Below, piece after piece: positions 45,289-57,720 of a DNA stretch of 64,000 bases (position 1 is the stretch's first letter; each line of letters begins with the position of its first letter). The DNA lies in contig CP141130.1 in the NCBI GenBank assembly GCA_035236585.1, positions 32,561,501 to 32,625,500 on the forward strand. The letters are read 5' to 3'. The position numbers and the translations under genes are program-made. Below the pieces are notes generated by a model that ran no database searches, had not been told where the DNA came from, and worked only from the letters and a program-made list of their open reading frames with translations. This DNA comes from Warburgia ugandensis. Taxonomy: Eukaryota; Streptophyta; Magnoliopsida; Canellales; Canellaceae.

Positions 45289-46612
45289 AAAGAATAAATT
45301 TGTCCATCTCAAGTACTCAAAACTTGATGAAACCTTGCCTATCATCATAGCCTCGGATCTAGATAAGGACCAAGATAGTCAGCTTCTTGATATTCTCTAA
45401 CAAAATAAGATAGTAGATATTAAGAGAATTACTCATGTTGTGTGCATGCATAGAATACACCTAGAAGAAAATTCTAAACCATTTAGGGAGACATAGAGGA
45501 GACTTAACCCTAATATGAAGGAGGCATTGAGAGACGAAGTACTTAAACTTTTAGATGTCAGTGTCATCTACCCCATATCTAACAGTAGTTGGGCCAGACC
45601 AGTTCAAGTTGTTCCTAGGAAATTGGGAGTCATAGTAACTAGAAATGAGGAGAATGAGTTAATCTCCACTCGCATGACCATTGGGTGGAGAGTTTGTGTA
45701 GATTACAATAAATTGAACCCAGTCAAGAGGAAAGACCACTTTCCTCTTCCATTTATAGACCAAATGCTAGAAAGGTTAGCCAGACATAAGTAGTTCTACT
45801 TTCTTGATGGTTATTTTGGCTATAACGAAATTCCCATAGCACTTGACAATCAGGAGAAGACCATGTTTACCTACTCTTTCAGAACCTTTGCCTACCATCA
45901 TATGCTTTTTGGACTTAGTAATGCCCCAGCTACTTCTTAAAGGTACTTGCTAAATATATTTAGAGAGATTCCTAGAGGTGTTTATGGATGATTTCTCAAT
46001 ATTTGGTTCTTTTTTTATAAATGCTTGCACCATTTAAAACTTGTCCTTGCTAGGTTTTAGGAAAAGAATTTAGTGTTAAATTTGAAAAAATGCAATTTCA
46101 TGGATCAAAATGGCATTATTTTGGAACACATTATTTCACACAATGGTATGGAAGTTGATAAAGATACAATGGATCTAATCTCTAACCTTCCTCTTTCAAG
46201 GTCGGTGAATAAATTTGCTCATTTTAAGGCCATGCTAATTTTTATAGAAGACTCATCAAGGACTTTAGTAAAATAGCTAAGCCCCTATGTAATTTACTTA
46301 TGAAGGAGGCCACTTTTGACTTTGATAATGACTGCATAAGAGCATTTGAGAGCTTACAGGCTTTGTTAACTTCTACACCTGTTATTTGATTACCAGACTA
46401 GAGTGCACCATTTGAAATAATATGTGATGCTTCAAACTATGCAATCAAGACTATGTTAAGGCAGCATATTGATGAACTTTCCCATGTGATACATTATGCT
46501 AGCAAGACACTCAATTATTCCACCACAGAAAAAGAGTTGTTGGTAGTTATATTTGCACTATATAAGTTTAGATCTTACTTGCTAGGATCTAAGGTCATTG
46601 TATGCTCGGAAA
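45289..46612 (+). pseudogene. pol: Athila-like RT and RNase H fragment
   Basis: Begins in the RT lead-in (KLDETLPIIIA, CMHRIHLEENSKPFRE) and is readable in 45515-45793 (ALRDEVLKLLDVSVIYPISN, WRVCVDYNKLNPVKRKDHFPL). FLDGYFGYNEIPIA follows after a stop. VFMDDFSIFG is encoded near 45978-46005 in a shifted frame, so both catalytic blocks remain. Later pieces are SHNGMEVDKDTMDLISNLPL (46073-46276) and the RNase H end HVIHYASKTLNYSTTEKELL...GSKVIVCSE (46453-46612). It stops abruptly at 46612 inside the RNase H, against an inverted Athila 3' region. Stops and shifts make it inactive. Confidence 0.85.
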
Positions 46613-47872
46613 AAGATGTCATGACCTCAAATTTTCACTAGTATACACTCATAAATGAAGCTCTCAGAGAAAAGTGATCAAACAATTTTCTCTCACTATG
46701 TGACCAAATCCAAGAATTAGACGGTTCACATAATTCCTTTTGAGTACTAATGAGACAAAGAAATGTGATCCCTTGGAATGGATGCCATTACCAAGACTAG
46801 TAATGGTAATTCACTTTAATTCCTTCCTATTTATATCCTCATCAAGGCTATGTTCCACCTAAAACCAATAAGTTTCAGATGGGACAAAATGTAGACTTAG
46901 GAATGGCTCTAAAAAGAAAGGGTAAAAGGGATTCAGACTTCAAATCTAAGTAGAGGTCTTCTATGAATATTTATTTGGACAACCTCTTCTTTCTGAACTG
47001 ACTGTCTTTTTTGTATTTTCCTTTCTCTTTTATTTTCTCAAATTTACTTTCCTTTTTGTTTTTTAGATACCTTTTATTTTTCTCTTTTCCTTGTATTTCT
47101 AAGAAGGAACACTTTTTTTTGCAATTATGATATTTTTCACTTCTTTGACTTTCCTTTTATGAACTTTTTCTTCCATTTCTACTCATTTTTGAAAGGTATG
47201 TAATGGATATTTTATATTGACTAGAGTTTTCTGGGTTAAAGTAAATGGGGTTTTGAAAAGCAAAGTCTTACCAAGAGGCTCAAAAGGTCTAACTAGTAAT
47301 ATAATATACTGAGTAGGCTACATATCACTGGGCTAAAACAAGGATGACTTATATTATTTCCTAAGCTTCTTAAAGCCTATTAGAGTCAATAAATATTTAT
47401 GAAAAAAAATTAATACTCCTAGTTGGTTCTTGGCATTTTGACCAAAACAAAGATACTAAGATCTTTCAAAGTAATGTCCGCTAAAGAAAATATGGAATTA
47501 CATATAACCCACAAAAAGATGATAGTCTCTAATACTCTTTTGGGTATATAGGTCCTCACTGATTTCTTTAGGGTCTCTAAGTCATAACTATTTATGAGTC
47601 TAGACTACATATTATGTGTAAGTATATTCCAAGATTTAATTTTCAAAAGCCACTTGATGACATGAATAAGATATAGAATTGACCATATGCATTTTATTAA
47701 AAAGTTAAAGTAGTGGGAATACTAAACTTCAAACAACCCAATTCTTATCACAGTAAAGGAATTTGACCTCCAAAAATTTGAAATATATATATATATCTTC
47801 TTCTTTTTTTAAGAAGAATATGAAGAAAAAAAAACTAAACATCTTATGCATGTCTACACCCCCAACCTAAAT
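46613..47872 (-). repeat. 3' noncoding region of Athila-like element D, distal part
   Basis: Reverse complement of A from about 14500 to 15695 (plus-strand GTTCACATAATTCCTTTTGA near 46723 and CATGTCTACACCCCCAACC near 47849). It marks the far end of the inverted element D. Its own 3' LTR is missing: the sequence joins a plus-strand RNase H instead. An (AT)n run is at 47785-47796. Confidence 0.7.
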
Positions 47873-48320
47873 TAAACTATAACTACCCATGTTTTTCAAA
47901 TTCCTTTTAAGAATTATTTTCAAAAAGCAGGATCCCTATTTAAAAGTTTCTTTTAGAAAACAAACAGCGAAAATATTTTTCTTTTGGAAAGACTTTTCAG
48001 AAAACCCAATGTCATACGACCGATCAAAACACATTCATGAGTTTTGAAATCAAATATTTTTACGTTCAAATATGACAAGTCAAAACTTATCATTTTTCGA
48101 AAATCTATCTAGTTATAGCCCACAATCCAATATGCATTAAAAATATTTATACATATATAAACTAATAATCACAGTTACATAAGTACTCAATTGTCTCACA
48201 ACATTTATAAACTATACAGATCATACATGCACTATCTGTACTCTCCCTGACTACTCAAAGTGCCTGGTCTCAACACTATTGCCTTTCTCTTCTTCGCATT
48301 TATATGTAGGGTTAGTAGGG

Positions 48321-48342
48321 TAAGTATAGGGGAATATACTTA
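48321..48342 (-). promoter_or_regulatory. Inverted repeat TAAGTATA/TATACTTA in solo LTR 2
   Basis: Perfect 8-bp arms around a 6-nt loop. On the minus strand it reads CCTAC-TAAGTATA-TTCCCC-TATACTTA-CCCTA, aligning with CCTAC-TGAGTATA-GTA-TATACTCA-CCCTA of family 1. The G-C pair of family 1 is an A-T pair here: both sides changed. Confidence 0.65.
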
Positions 48343-49645
48343 GTAGGTATAACTAAAATCACAAATATAAACCAATCCAAATATGCATCCATACACTCAT
48401 GCACAAGTGAAACATCCTTAGGTATGGTTCCTAAGGTTTATCAATATAAATTCACAATATTTCATTTACATACTTTTCAAGCATTCCATCAAAGGTTTTA
48501 GATCAGGTGAGTATAACATAAGTGTAAGAATAATGTGATATATCGACATTAAAAGAGTACACATTAAACAAATTCACAAAATCAATGGTAAATTAGTTAA
48601 GTACTAAAATCTCAATTTAAATCACATATATGAAAGTCCTTGTCAATTTATGTTAAACATATCAGTTCTTAGCGTAAAAATATAAATATATCAACTCTCA
48701 AAACATCCAAGGCATTGTAATGCCTAGTTGCTAGGGTATTTTTGACACTATCATGCGTGTGGTGCTTAAAAATCAACCTGTAGCAACTGCCCTACAATGA
48801 GACACCCACAACACTATAACAACTGTCCAATTATGGGACACTGCAGTAAAAGAATACATGGATTACTATGTTGTGGTAGTTGCCCAATAGTGGGACATGC
48901 ATGCTCAAATGCTGACACCAACTATGTGAGACTTATCACTGTCTCACATGGGAGGAGAATGGAACGTGCAATCTAACCTTCCCAAGATGCCACACTCAAA
49001 ATCTAGCCACTTGGCCCTAGTGTTGAACTAACAACTTCCGAAAGGTGGGTGGCCGGCCCTATAAACCTTCTATCAGTGTCACAAGGCAAAGTGCCTATTT
49101 GAAACAAATCCTTGGTAAATCAATGCATGAAAAATCTAGCTATAATTGTACTATCAATGACATATTAGTAGCCCACTAATCACATAATCAGATCCAAATA
49201 ATGGTTTTAAAAATATAAATTTTTAATTTAAATGTGAATCAGATGTCAAATATAGATAATGCAAAAAAATTATTTAGAAATTAACTCAAGCTATGCACCT
49301 TATCATTTCAAGTATAATCATAAAACTCCTTTATTTTTTTATGGAAAAACTAACAGTGTTTCCCCTATTCGTAGGACAATGCACATTTAATGCATGTGAT
49401 GTGATTCACCTGATAGTCATCATCCCATGTTTAAATAAAAGTGAAGACTTTGTCCCCAAACAATCCCATTCACAATTAATATAAGAGTAGCACATAATTT
49501 AAATTATAAGGATGCCATATTTATAACCTCAAAATATTTCATCAACCACAATTTAAGTGTATTAATTTCATGTATTTAATAAAACAATGCATAAGTGAAA
49601 AATATATGTGAAAACTTATGAATCATAGAATTTACCCACCACAAT

Positions 49646-52425
49646 TGTGATGCCGGAGCAATTTATACTATTTTTAACGAAAATTAGGAAATAAACTGAG
49701 TTAAATGTTTCACTTTATTTAAAATAGTAAACGAAGGAATTTGTAAGGAAGCTTAGTACCATTAGATTCTACTCAAAAAATGGAATCCAACGCCTCAAAA
49801 ATCACCCAAAACGGAGTTCGTATGAAGAAGTTACAGCCATTTAAAGATAGGGGTATTTCTGGAAATTAAACAGAAGAACGAAAAAGGGCAAAAAACGCAG
49901 GGGGCCGTTTTGATAACGGCACCCCCTGTCGTCTTCAACCTCAAGAACCCTCCAGAAAACCCTTGTTCATGATTTCTCTAGAAAACCCCAGGGGAAAGGG
50001 CGGCACACCGCCATTGAGGGGCACCGCCTTCTCCCCCTACAAAAGGCCCCAACCCCCCTCTCCAAAAAACGTGATTTTCCAGCGTTTTTGGACTGGGTTT
50101 CCGGTAAAAACTGGAAACCCATCTTTCTGCATTTTTTTGGCAATGGCCAGGCCCAAGTCAGGCTAGCCATCCCGTTCCCGTCTCCCCATTCCCCTCTCTC
50201 CTCTTGTTCCGGTCTGACATTGGGGTTTTCCCCTTCGTGGGTTCGGACAAACACAGAAATCCGGCGAGATAGGGTTTCAGACGGAAATGGGGTTCCATCA
50301 CCGGCAATGGGCACTCCCCAGGATGCCCAGGTAAGATGTCCTTACCTCCCTTCTCCGGTTCCTCCACCTTTCAGGCTAGATCCATGCTGGATCTAGCGTT
50401 TTCAGCTGTTTTCCAGCCAGAATTCTTGGCCGGAAAATGCCCCAAGACCGGTTCTAGCCGGCTGTGCATGAACACGACATCCCAAGCACGCCACTTTGCA
50501 CAAGGGCACGCCACTATGTATGGGCGTGGCCTCGATGCGTCCCAGGCACAGTCCAGGCTCGACTGGGACGCATGGGCAGCTCGGGAGCCAAGGCACATTT
50601 CGACTACGCCAAGGTGTGTTCGCACGAGGTCATCCATGACCCGCATCATAGCGTGTCGCTTAGGCATGCTTGTGCATGTGCGAACACTGTCCCAGGTACG
50701 GCCTTCGGGTACGTGCTCTACATGGGGCACAGGTCCTAGCTCGACCAGGGTGCATGGGGTGCCCTGAGAGATGAGACGCGCCATGCTACAAGGTGCGTCC
50801 GTGCGATGATGCGCGTCATAGCGCATCACTTGAGCATGCATGTGAGCATGCAAAATGCAGTCCCTGGCACAGCCTTTGGGCACGCACACAAGTGAGGCGG
50901 TCGCGGTTCAACCAAGATGCACGGGTGTCCTGGGAACCGAGACATGCAGACCTAATGAGACTTTAAAATTAGGATCATAAGACCATTCATAGAATTTAAC
51001 TATTGAATAAGTAGGTCCATATTATAGGAGTAGCCTGGCAATGAATTAGGCAAGGACCCTTGACCCTAAACAGCAGATTTAGAGGTCTAATGTCTAAATA
51101 GATTAAAATTAATGAGGACTCCCTGTATCCATTCATACCCAGGAGTTTATAAATGAGACCCAGGGACGGGTTGAGTGCTAAAGGACCCGACTCCAAGAGA
51201 CTTTGAGGTAGGTACTCTATCGCTACTAAACTTTTTAAAAGAGCCATGATTGTTTTGAGAATGCATGTTTTAAGTATATGACTTGTTTAGCATGACTTAA
51301 TTCAGCATACATATGATAAATGCTTTATGCATATATATGTTTTGCAAACAATTGCATACATTGTATGATTTGTGAAGCATTGAGTTTTTGAAAGACTGCA
51401 TGTCCTTGAGGGTTACCAAAAGACGCTGGAGTGCCCAAAAGATGCTGGGTAGGCAGTTGTGAGGGACCCAAAGAGGACAGGTTTTGAAAAAGAGGTTTTC
51501 GCTCATTTGAGTTGGCCTCTAGCCTCTACCATTATTAGGTGGATGGGTACCATGCCCAAAAAGGGCAACGTCCCTACGTCGACTGCATGTGGTACAGGGG
51601 GCTACCACTAGTGTCACGGCACTGGGTCGACGTGTCATAGACCCCGTTGAGGCTATGACCGAGTGTCCTCAGGTACCTGGGGACCACACGGCGGCGAGAT
51701 CGTGGGCATAGTTGGACCCTATGGTTTAAGGATTTATTTGCATTACATATGGCATGACATGAGGTTGGTCGACCATACCAGATATCCATGAGTTGGATTC
51801 AGTTGAGCATCTTATGCATATCATTATGATTATGATATATGATACTTTCGACTTGGATTATGCTATTCTTTAAGTTGTCAGTATTACAATTCGACCGTGG
51901 TTTTTAATATCAATATTGAATGAGATTGTTTGAACATGCACATGTTTTTAAGAGCATATGATTTTAAACATAGCATGCATTGTAAAACTAGTAGTAATAG
52001 ACTCCTACTGATTATAGTATATACTCACCCTATCCTTAACATTTTTCAGGATATTTCCACTCGCAAAGAGAAGACATCTCAGGAGATATTAGTGCTACGA
52101 GCAAGTGAATAAACAAAGGAGACAAATATACATGTGAGTAAACTCTCTACCCTTTGGACATGTATTTGTATTTATTTACAGTTGGACTGTGTACTGTGAC
52201 TAGATAGACCTGGGAAAAAATATTATGATTTATGAAGTTTTTCAAGAAACTACTTTGGTTGTTGTGAAAGCAAATGACACTCGAGGTTTTCAAAATGAGT
52301 TTAAAACTAAAGATTTTCTACTGCATTGCATGGTTTTTATAAAATGGTTTTCAAATAGGGATGCATCCCGCCTTAGGAATTAGATGTTGCATTTAAAAAT
52401 GCATGAGAAAACCCGGGTTGTCACA
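49646..52425 (+). mobile_element. Solo LTR 1d (family 1), nested in solo LTR 2
   Basis: A 2780-bp unit with perfect duplications acaat (49641-49645 and 52426-52430). Starts TGTGATGCCGGAG and ends CCCGGGTTGTCACA. Closest to copy 1a. TATA is degenerate (TACAAAAG at 50038). Donor-like CAG|GTAAGA at 50331 and acceptor-like CATTTTTCAG ending 52049 are kept; the inverted repeat at 52009-52027 has one changed base (TGATTATA). A GC-rich region with open frames on both strands (50336-50889) is not a gene. This is the innermost insertion of its nest. Confidence 0.9.
50630..50890 (+). repeat. 170-bp GC-rich tandem repeat in solo LTR 1d
   Basis: Two imperfect units with period 170 (CATAGCGTGTCGCTTAGGC at 50647 and CATAGCGCATCACTTGAGC at 50817). 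Each is followed by a CCCAGGTACGGCC or CCCTGGCACAGCC block. Counterpart of 3490-3720 in copy 1a. Confidence 0.6.
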
Positions 52426-53754
52426 ACAATCTAATGGGTCAAATTCACCAAAATCAATTAGATGTCAATTTGAATGTTGATTGACAATCAAAAATCACAA
52501 ATCATGGCTTTTATCATCAATTAAGCATTAATTTGAGAAATATGAAATAAATAACATAATTTAGTCTATTGATCGTGAATTTATACATTAAAATTCTAAT
52601 CTGAATGGTCAAATTATCCCTGGTCTATGTGTAATCTTAGATCAGATATCTTTGGGTGTTGGAAAAGTCAATTTCATACACCAATCAATCAAATCTAATT
52701 TTTCATGTCAAAATTACATAGATCTAACCACTTAAGTGATCAAATCTATAATTTAATAGTCTGATCAGCTTTTATACATTTAACAAACTTTTCACTTATT
52801 GTTTCTAACCCAAATTGTCTTTACCATACAAATTACATCATTAGATTCATAGATCTACTACCTGATCATGTTTTCAACAATCAGATTTGTAGATATATCA
52901 CTATTCATGCATCATGTTTAGATTAAAAAAAAAATTCAAAAGTAAGATGATCTTCGATTGAACTTTCATTAACATGGATGTGTAGTTCATTCTATGAGGA
53001 TTCCATCCATATTAATGTTCCCATTTTGTACTCTCTGAGAAACGATTGCCAGTGGCAAAATCTGGTTGCCAATGTTGAAATCTAATCACTGTCGTGGGTG
53101 ATTATTATAGTGTCAAAAATGTCATTGTTCAGGAAAAGGAAACATGGGTTTTGTGGATCTCATTTTTACCTTCTCTCCTCTAAAATTTGGAGTGATTTTG
53201 TTGCTATTTAGAGCTGGAAAAAGGGGGAAATTTGACAAAAACCTAAGTTGGCTTTTCATTGTTGTAGGCGATGGAAGAAAACTATGGTGAGAGAGATAAA
53301 GTGAAAGAGGAGAGGGAATACCTAGAGAGAGAGAGAGAGATGCAGTAGTGAGGATGAAGAGCATAGCAGTGGGATGCGGGAGAGAGGGGAAAGGAAAATT
53401 TGGGAGAGGAGGCAGTGGAGCTTGCTGGCCTCTTCCTTGTGTGACAGCAACCAAGGATAGAGCTCTTCTTGATTGGCCATCATGTGGGGCACATTAGTGG
53501 AGAAGGGGGGCCATTATCAATTTGGTCCCCTTGATATGTAGTAAAATTTTGAGTTTTTTTGTCTTCGACCTCTATTTCTCACAAAATTAGTGTCACTGGA
53601 AAGATCTCATCATGTACATTCTGATTTTTGAGGTTTCAAATCAAATTCAAAGTCTTTTGTAAGTTTACTTATAAGATCTTGATTTTCAATGAAATTTGAT
53701 TCTTCACTCCCTTTTTTATTTAAACCGGGATAAAATATAGGCTTCCACATAAAA

Positions 53755-54556
53755 ATTGTCCCCGTGTTTTGAAACTTAAGACTCCTATATGATAAACGTG
53801 TAATGTTGAATAATAAGACTCTAAAAATCCTGGGTTGCCTCCTAGTGCGCGGTAAGTTTAACGTCTTCAACTAGACATGCAATGCCATGATAATGATGAA
53901 TGCGGCTAATATATGTAGGTGTTAGGAGCCATTCTAAAGTGGGTCCTGATCAACTAGTTCCTCAAGTAATGTTTCTTCTACTTCAAGGTTTATCAACTCT
54001 ATGAAGGGTTTCAACCTTTGTCCATAACTTTGGAGATCTCTCCATCCTTTTCTATCATGATGGCCACATAAGGATAAATAGTACATACAATGTAGGGTCC
54101 AGTCTATAGAGATCTAAGTTTTCTTGGAAATAGATGCAACCTATAATTATATAAAAGGACCTTCAATCCAGATGTGAAGGACTTTCTTAAGATATGTCTA
54201 TCATAAGTGCTTTTCATACAATCTTTGTATTTCGTCAGTGACTCGTATGCATCTTTTCTTAGTTCATCCAACTAATTAAGTTAGAGTTTTCTGTGGATTC
54301 TAACAATATCTAAGTCAAAGTTGAGCTTTTTGATTACCCAATATGCTCTATACTCTAATTCTACTACTAGGTGGCAAGCCTTTTTCATAGACTTGGAAAT
54401 AAGTTGACATGACTATAGGAGTTTTAAATGATGTATGATAGGCCCATTGAGAGTCACTAAGCCTCAAAGACCAATCTTTCCTATTTGGATTGATTCTCTT
54501 TCCTAAATACACTTTATTTTTATTTTTTACCCTTCTCAAATATGCTTTCATCTACT
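53755..54556 (-). pseudogene. pol: Second copy of integrase C-terminal part in D
   Basis: On the minus strand the frame at 54551-54348 reads [20 protein letters not shown]...TPIVMSTYFQVYEKG, integrase core end. It is followed by remnants of the GPYIVCTI...EKDGEIS tail and [11 protein letters not shown] near 53950. That last motif also occurs in the copy at 55145-55378, so the two come from the same or sister elements. The core upstream is missing; the sequence begins abruptly at 54556. Confidence 0.7.
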
Positions 54557-55015
54557 ACACAAAGATGTTGAGATCTTTCAAAGTAATGCTTGCTAAAGAA
54601 AGTATGGAATTACTTATAACCCTAAAAAAGATGATAGTCTCTACTACTCACTTGGGTATAGTTCTCCACTAATTTTTCTGAGGGTTTTTGAGCCATAACC
54701 ATCTATTAGTCTATACTTATATACTATATGTAATTGTGTTCCACAATTTAACATTTATAAAACACTTTAATACATGAATAAAATGCAAAATTACCCATAT
54801 GCATTTCTATTAAGAAGTTAAAGTAGGAGAAATAGTAAACTTCTAATAATCCAATTCTCATCATAGTAAAAGAACTTTGACTTAAAAGCTGAGAAAAATT
54901 TTAAAAATTAATAAGAACATGAAGAAAACTAAAAAATCTCAAGCATGTCTATACCCCCAATATGAACTAAACATTGTCCCCAATGTTTTGAAATATAAGG
55001 TATCTATATGATAAA
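54557..55015 (-). repeat. First copy of 3' noncoding region in D, truncated
   Basis: Reverse complement of A from about 14460 to 14955; parallels 47455-47870 (AAGATGATAGTCTC and AGAAGTTAAAGTAG blocks). It breaks off at 54557, where an integrase segment restarts. Confidence 0.7.
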
Positions 55016-56300
55016 TAGGTAATGTAGAACAATGAGACTTTAAAATCTTGGGTTGTCTCCTAATGAGCTCTATGTTTAACATCTGCAATTAGACATGCTA
55101 TTCAATGATAATGATGAATGCGACTCTGATGATGGATGCATGTGTCATGAGACATTCTGATGTGGGTTGTGGTAAACTAGTTCCTCAAGTAATGTTTCTT
55201 CCACTTCAGGGTTTATCAACTCTAGGAAGGGTTTCAACCTTTGTCCGTTAACTTTGGAGATCTCTCCATCCTTTTCTATCAGGACGGCTCCATAAGGACA
55301 TATAGTACATACAATGTAAGGTCCAGTCCATCGAGATCTAAGTTTGCTTAGAAATAGATACATTCTAGAATTATACAAAAGGACTTTCTATCCAGGTGTG
55401 AAGGACTTTCTTAAGATATTTTTATCATGATGGCTTTTTGTGCAGCCTTTGTATAGCTTTGTAGACTAATGTGCATCTTTTCTTAACTCATCCAACTCAT
55501 TAAGTTGGAGTTTTCTGTGGGTTCCAATAGTATCTATGTCAAAATTGAGCTTTTAGATAACCTAGCATGCTTTATGTTCAAGTTCTACGTGGTAGGCCTT
55601 TCCATGGACCATGCAGTAAGGTGACATGCCTATAAGAGTTTTAAATGTAGCTCAATAGGCCCATAAAGTGTCAAAATCTTTCCTATTTGGATTGACTATC
55701 TTTTCTAAAATATGCTTAATTTCTTTATTAGACACTTCTACATGTCCGCTGATCTGAGGATAATAAGGGGTAGTAATTTTATAGGTAACACTATATTTCT
55801 TTATTAAGTTCTTAAACACCCTATTACAAAAATATTTAACCCTATCACTAATTATGGCCTTAGGTCTACCAAAGTGTGCAAATATATTTTCTTTTAAAAA
55901 CTTGACCACCTGTGGTCATTGGTTTTACATGGAATGGCTTCTACCCATTTTGACACATAATCAGCCACAAGGATGTACAAATAACCAAAGGAATTAGGAA
56001 AAGGTCCCATAAAATCAATGCTCCAAACATCAAAAAGGCTCAATGATCAAAATGGGGTTTAAGGGCACCATATTTCTTTTTCCTTTAGTCCCTAACTATT
56101 GACATCTAGCACATACTATGTAGTAAGTATGTGAATCCTTGAAAATAGTAGGCTAGTAAAAACCACACTGTAAAATTTTTGCATTTGGAATTTTAGAACT
56201 GAAATGGCTTCCACATGAATTGTCATGATAAAAGGAGATTATCTTATGATGTTTACTATCTGGTACACACCTCCTAATAACTTGATCAAGACAGTACTTA
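55016..56300 (-). pseudogene. pol: Integrase of D, broken
   Basis: On the minus strand: zinc finger (about 56290-56070: FYHDNSCGSHFSSK ... YYIVCARCQ, HHCC kept), catalytic core with stops (frame 55909-55652: FGRPKAIISDRVKYFCNRVF with the second acidic residue, YYPQISGHVEVSNKE with the glutamate), then the open C-terminal frame 55378-55145 ([22 protein letters not shown]... [13 protein letters not shown]). The stretch near 55610-55540 gives the [13 protein letters not shown] block in decayed form. Same family as the integrase of A. Confidence 0.85.
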
Positions 56301-57720
56301 AACAAGTATGGGTCATACCAAGTAAAGTGTATGACCTCAATAGCGAACCTTTTTCTATCTTATTTAAACCAATGGCTAGGCATTTGATCCAATGCTAAGA
56401 TAATTGACTATATTACCATACTAAGGTAATTAGGAAATGTGCAACAATTATTCATAAAGAAAGGTTTTTGTTATAGGCACATTCTCACTAGTAGACTCCA
56501 CAAGTAGCCTGGATAAGTGATTAGCTACAACATTTTTGAAACCTTTTTATCTCATTTTTTAAAGATCAAATTCTTGTACCAATAATATCCATCAGATTAG
56601 TCCAGGTATTGCATTTTTCTTTGAAATAAGATATTTAAGTACTGCATGATCTAAGTATACTATGACCCTAAATCCTAGTAAGTAAGATTTAAATTTATAC
56701 AGTGCAAATGCAACTGCCAAAAACTACTTCTCTGTCGTTGAGTATCTTTCTAGTATAATATATCACATGGGGAGATTCATCAATATGTTGCTCCAACATA
56801 GCCCTAATCGCATAGTCTAAAGCATTATACATTTTTTCAAATGGTGCATTCCAATCTGGCATTTGAACAATAGGCATAAAAGTTAACTCCGCCTATAACC
56901 ACTCAAATGGTTTCATGCAGCTATCATCAAAGTCAAAAATGGCCTCCTTTGTAAATAAATTACAAAGGCATTTAGCAATCTTATTAAAGTCCTTGATGAA
57001 TCTTCTATAGAAACTAGCATAGCCTAAAAATGAGTAAATTTCCTTCACTGTTCTTGGAGGAGGAAGGTTAGAGATTAAGTCTACTTTGCCTTTATCCACT
57101 TCTACTGTGGCCTAAAACAATTCCATTTTGAATCATGAAATGACATTTTTCCTAATTTAACAATAGGCTCTTTTCTTGACACTAACAAGGACAAGTTTTA
57201 ATTGGTGTCAACATTCGTCAAAAGAAGATCCAAACATTGAGAAATCATCCATAAACACTTCTAAAAATCTCTCCACTATATCAGAAAATATGCTCAACAT
57301 ACACCTTTGAATAGTAGATGGGGCATTACAAAGTCCAACAAGAATACGATGGTAGGCAAAGGTTCCAAAAGGCAGGTGAAGGTGGTCTTCTCCTAATTCT
57401 CACGTGCCATGGGTATCTGGTTATAGCCAAAATAACTATCAAGAAAGCAGTAGTGCTTATGTCCAACTAACCTTTCTTGCATTTGGCCTATAAATGGAAG
57501 AGGAAGTGGACTTTCCTCATGACCCAGCTCAATTTTTGATAATCTACACAAGCTCTCCACCCGGGGATCATGTGAGTGGGGATTAACTCAGTCCCCTCAT
57601 TTCTAACCCAAGTGCTGTCAAAGATAGGGTAGATGACACCAACATCTAAGAGTTTAAGTACTTCCTCTTTCACTAACTCCTTCATATTAGGGTTAATTCT
57701 CCTCTATATCTCCTAGATGG
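56301..57720 (-). pseudogene. pol: RT and RNase H of D, broken
   Basis: On the minus strand: RT start 57685-57488 (KEEVLKLLDVGVIYPIFDSTW, WRACVDYQKL), then remnants of the D-containing palm block. Near 57268-57240 is EVFMDDFSMF, the catalytic pair kept. 57099-56893 reads DLISNLPPPRTVKEIYSFLGYASFYRRFIKDFNKIAK, the RT connection. RNase H starts at 56877 (MPDWNAPFEKMYNALDYAIR... HVIYYTRKILND) and decays by 56560. Stops and shifts between blocks. Confidence 0.85.

Larger units (their letters stand above)
47878..53749 (-). mobile_element. Solo LTR 2 (Tekay/Del-like family 2), interrupted by solo LTR 1d
   Basis: Flanked by taaac (47873-47877) and taaaa (53750-53754), 4 of 5 bases. On the minus strand it begins TGTGGAAGCCTATATTTTAT and ends GGGTAGTTATA, a decayed form of the common GGGTCGTTACA end. 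Net length is about 3.09 kb without the nested unit. Element A shows the uninterrupted target (GGGACAATGTTTCATTCAGG). It contains a covarying version of the family 1 inverted repeat (48321-48342), three imperfect copies of an AACTGCCC...GGGACAC motif (48784-48899), a GA-rich run (53325-53341) and a donor-like CTAG|GTATTC (minus strand, 53321). No gag/pol. Confidence 0.75.
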
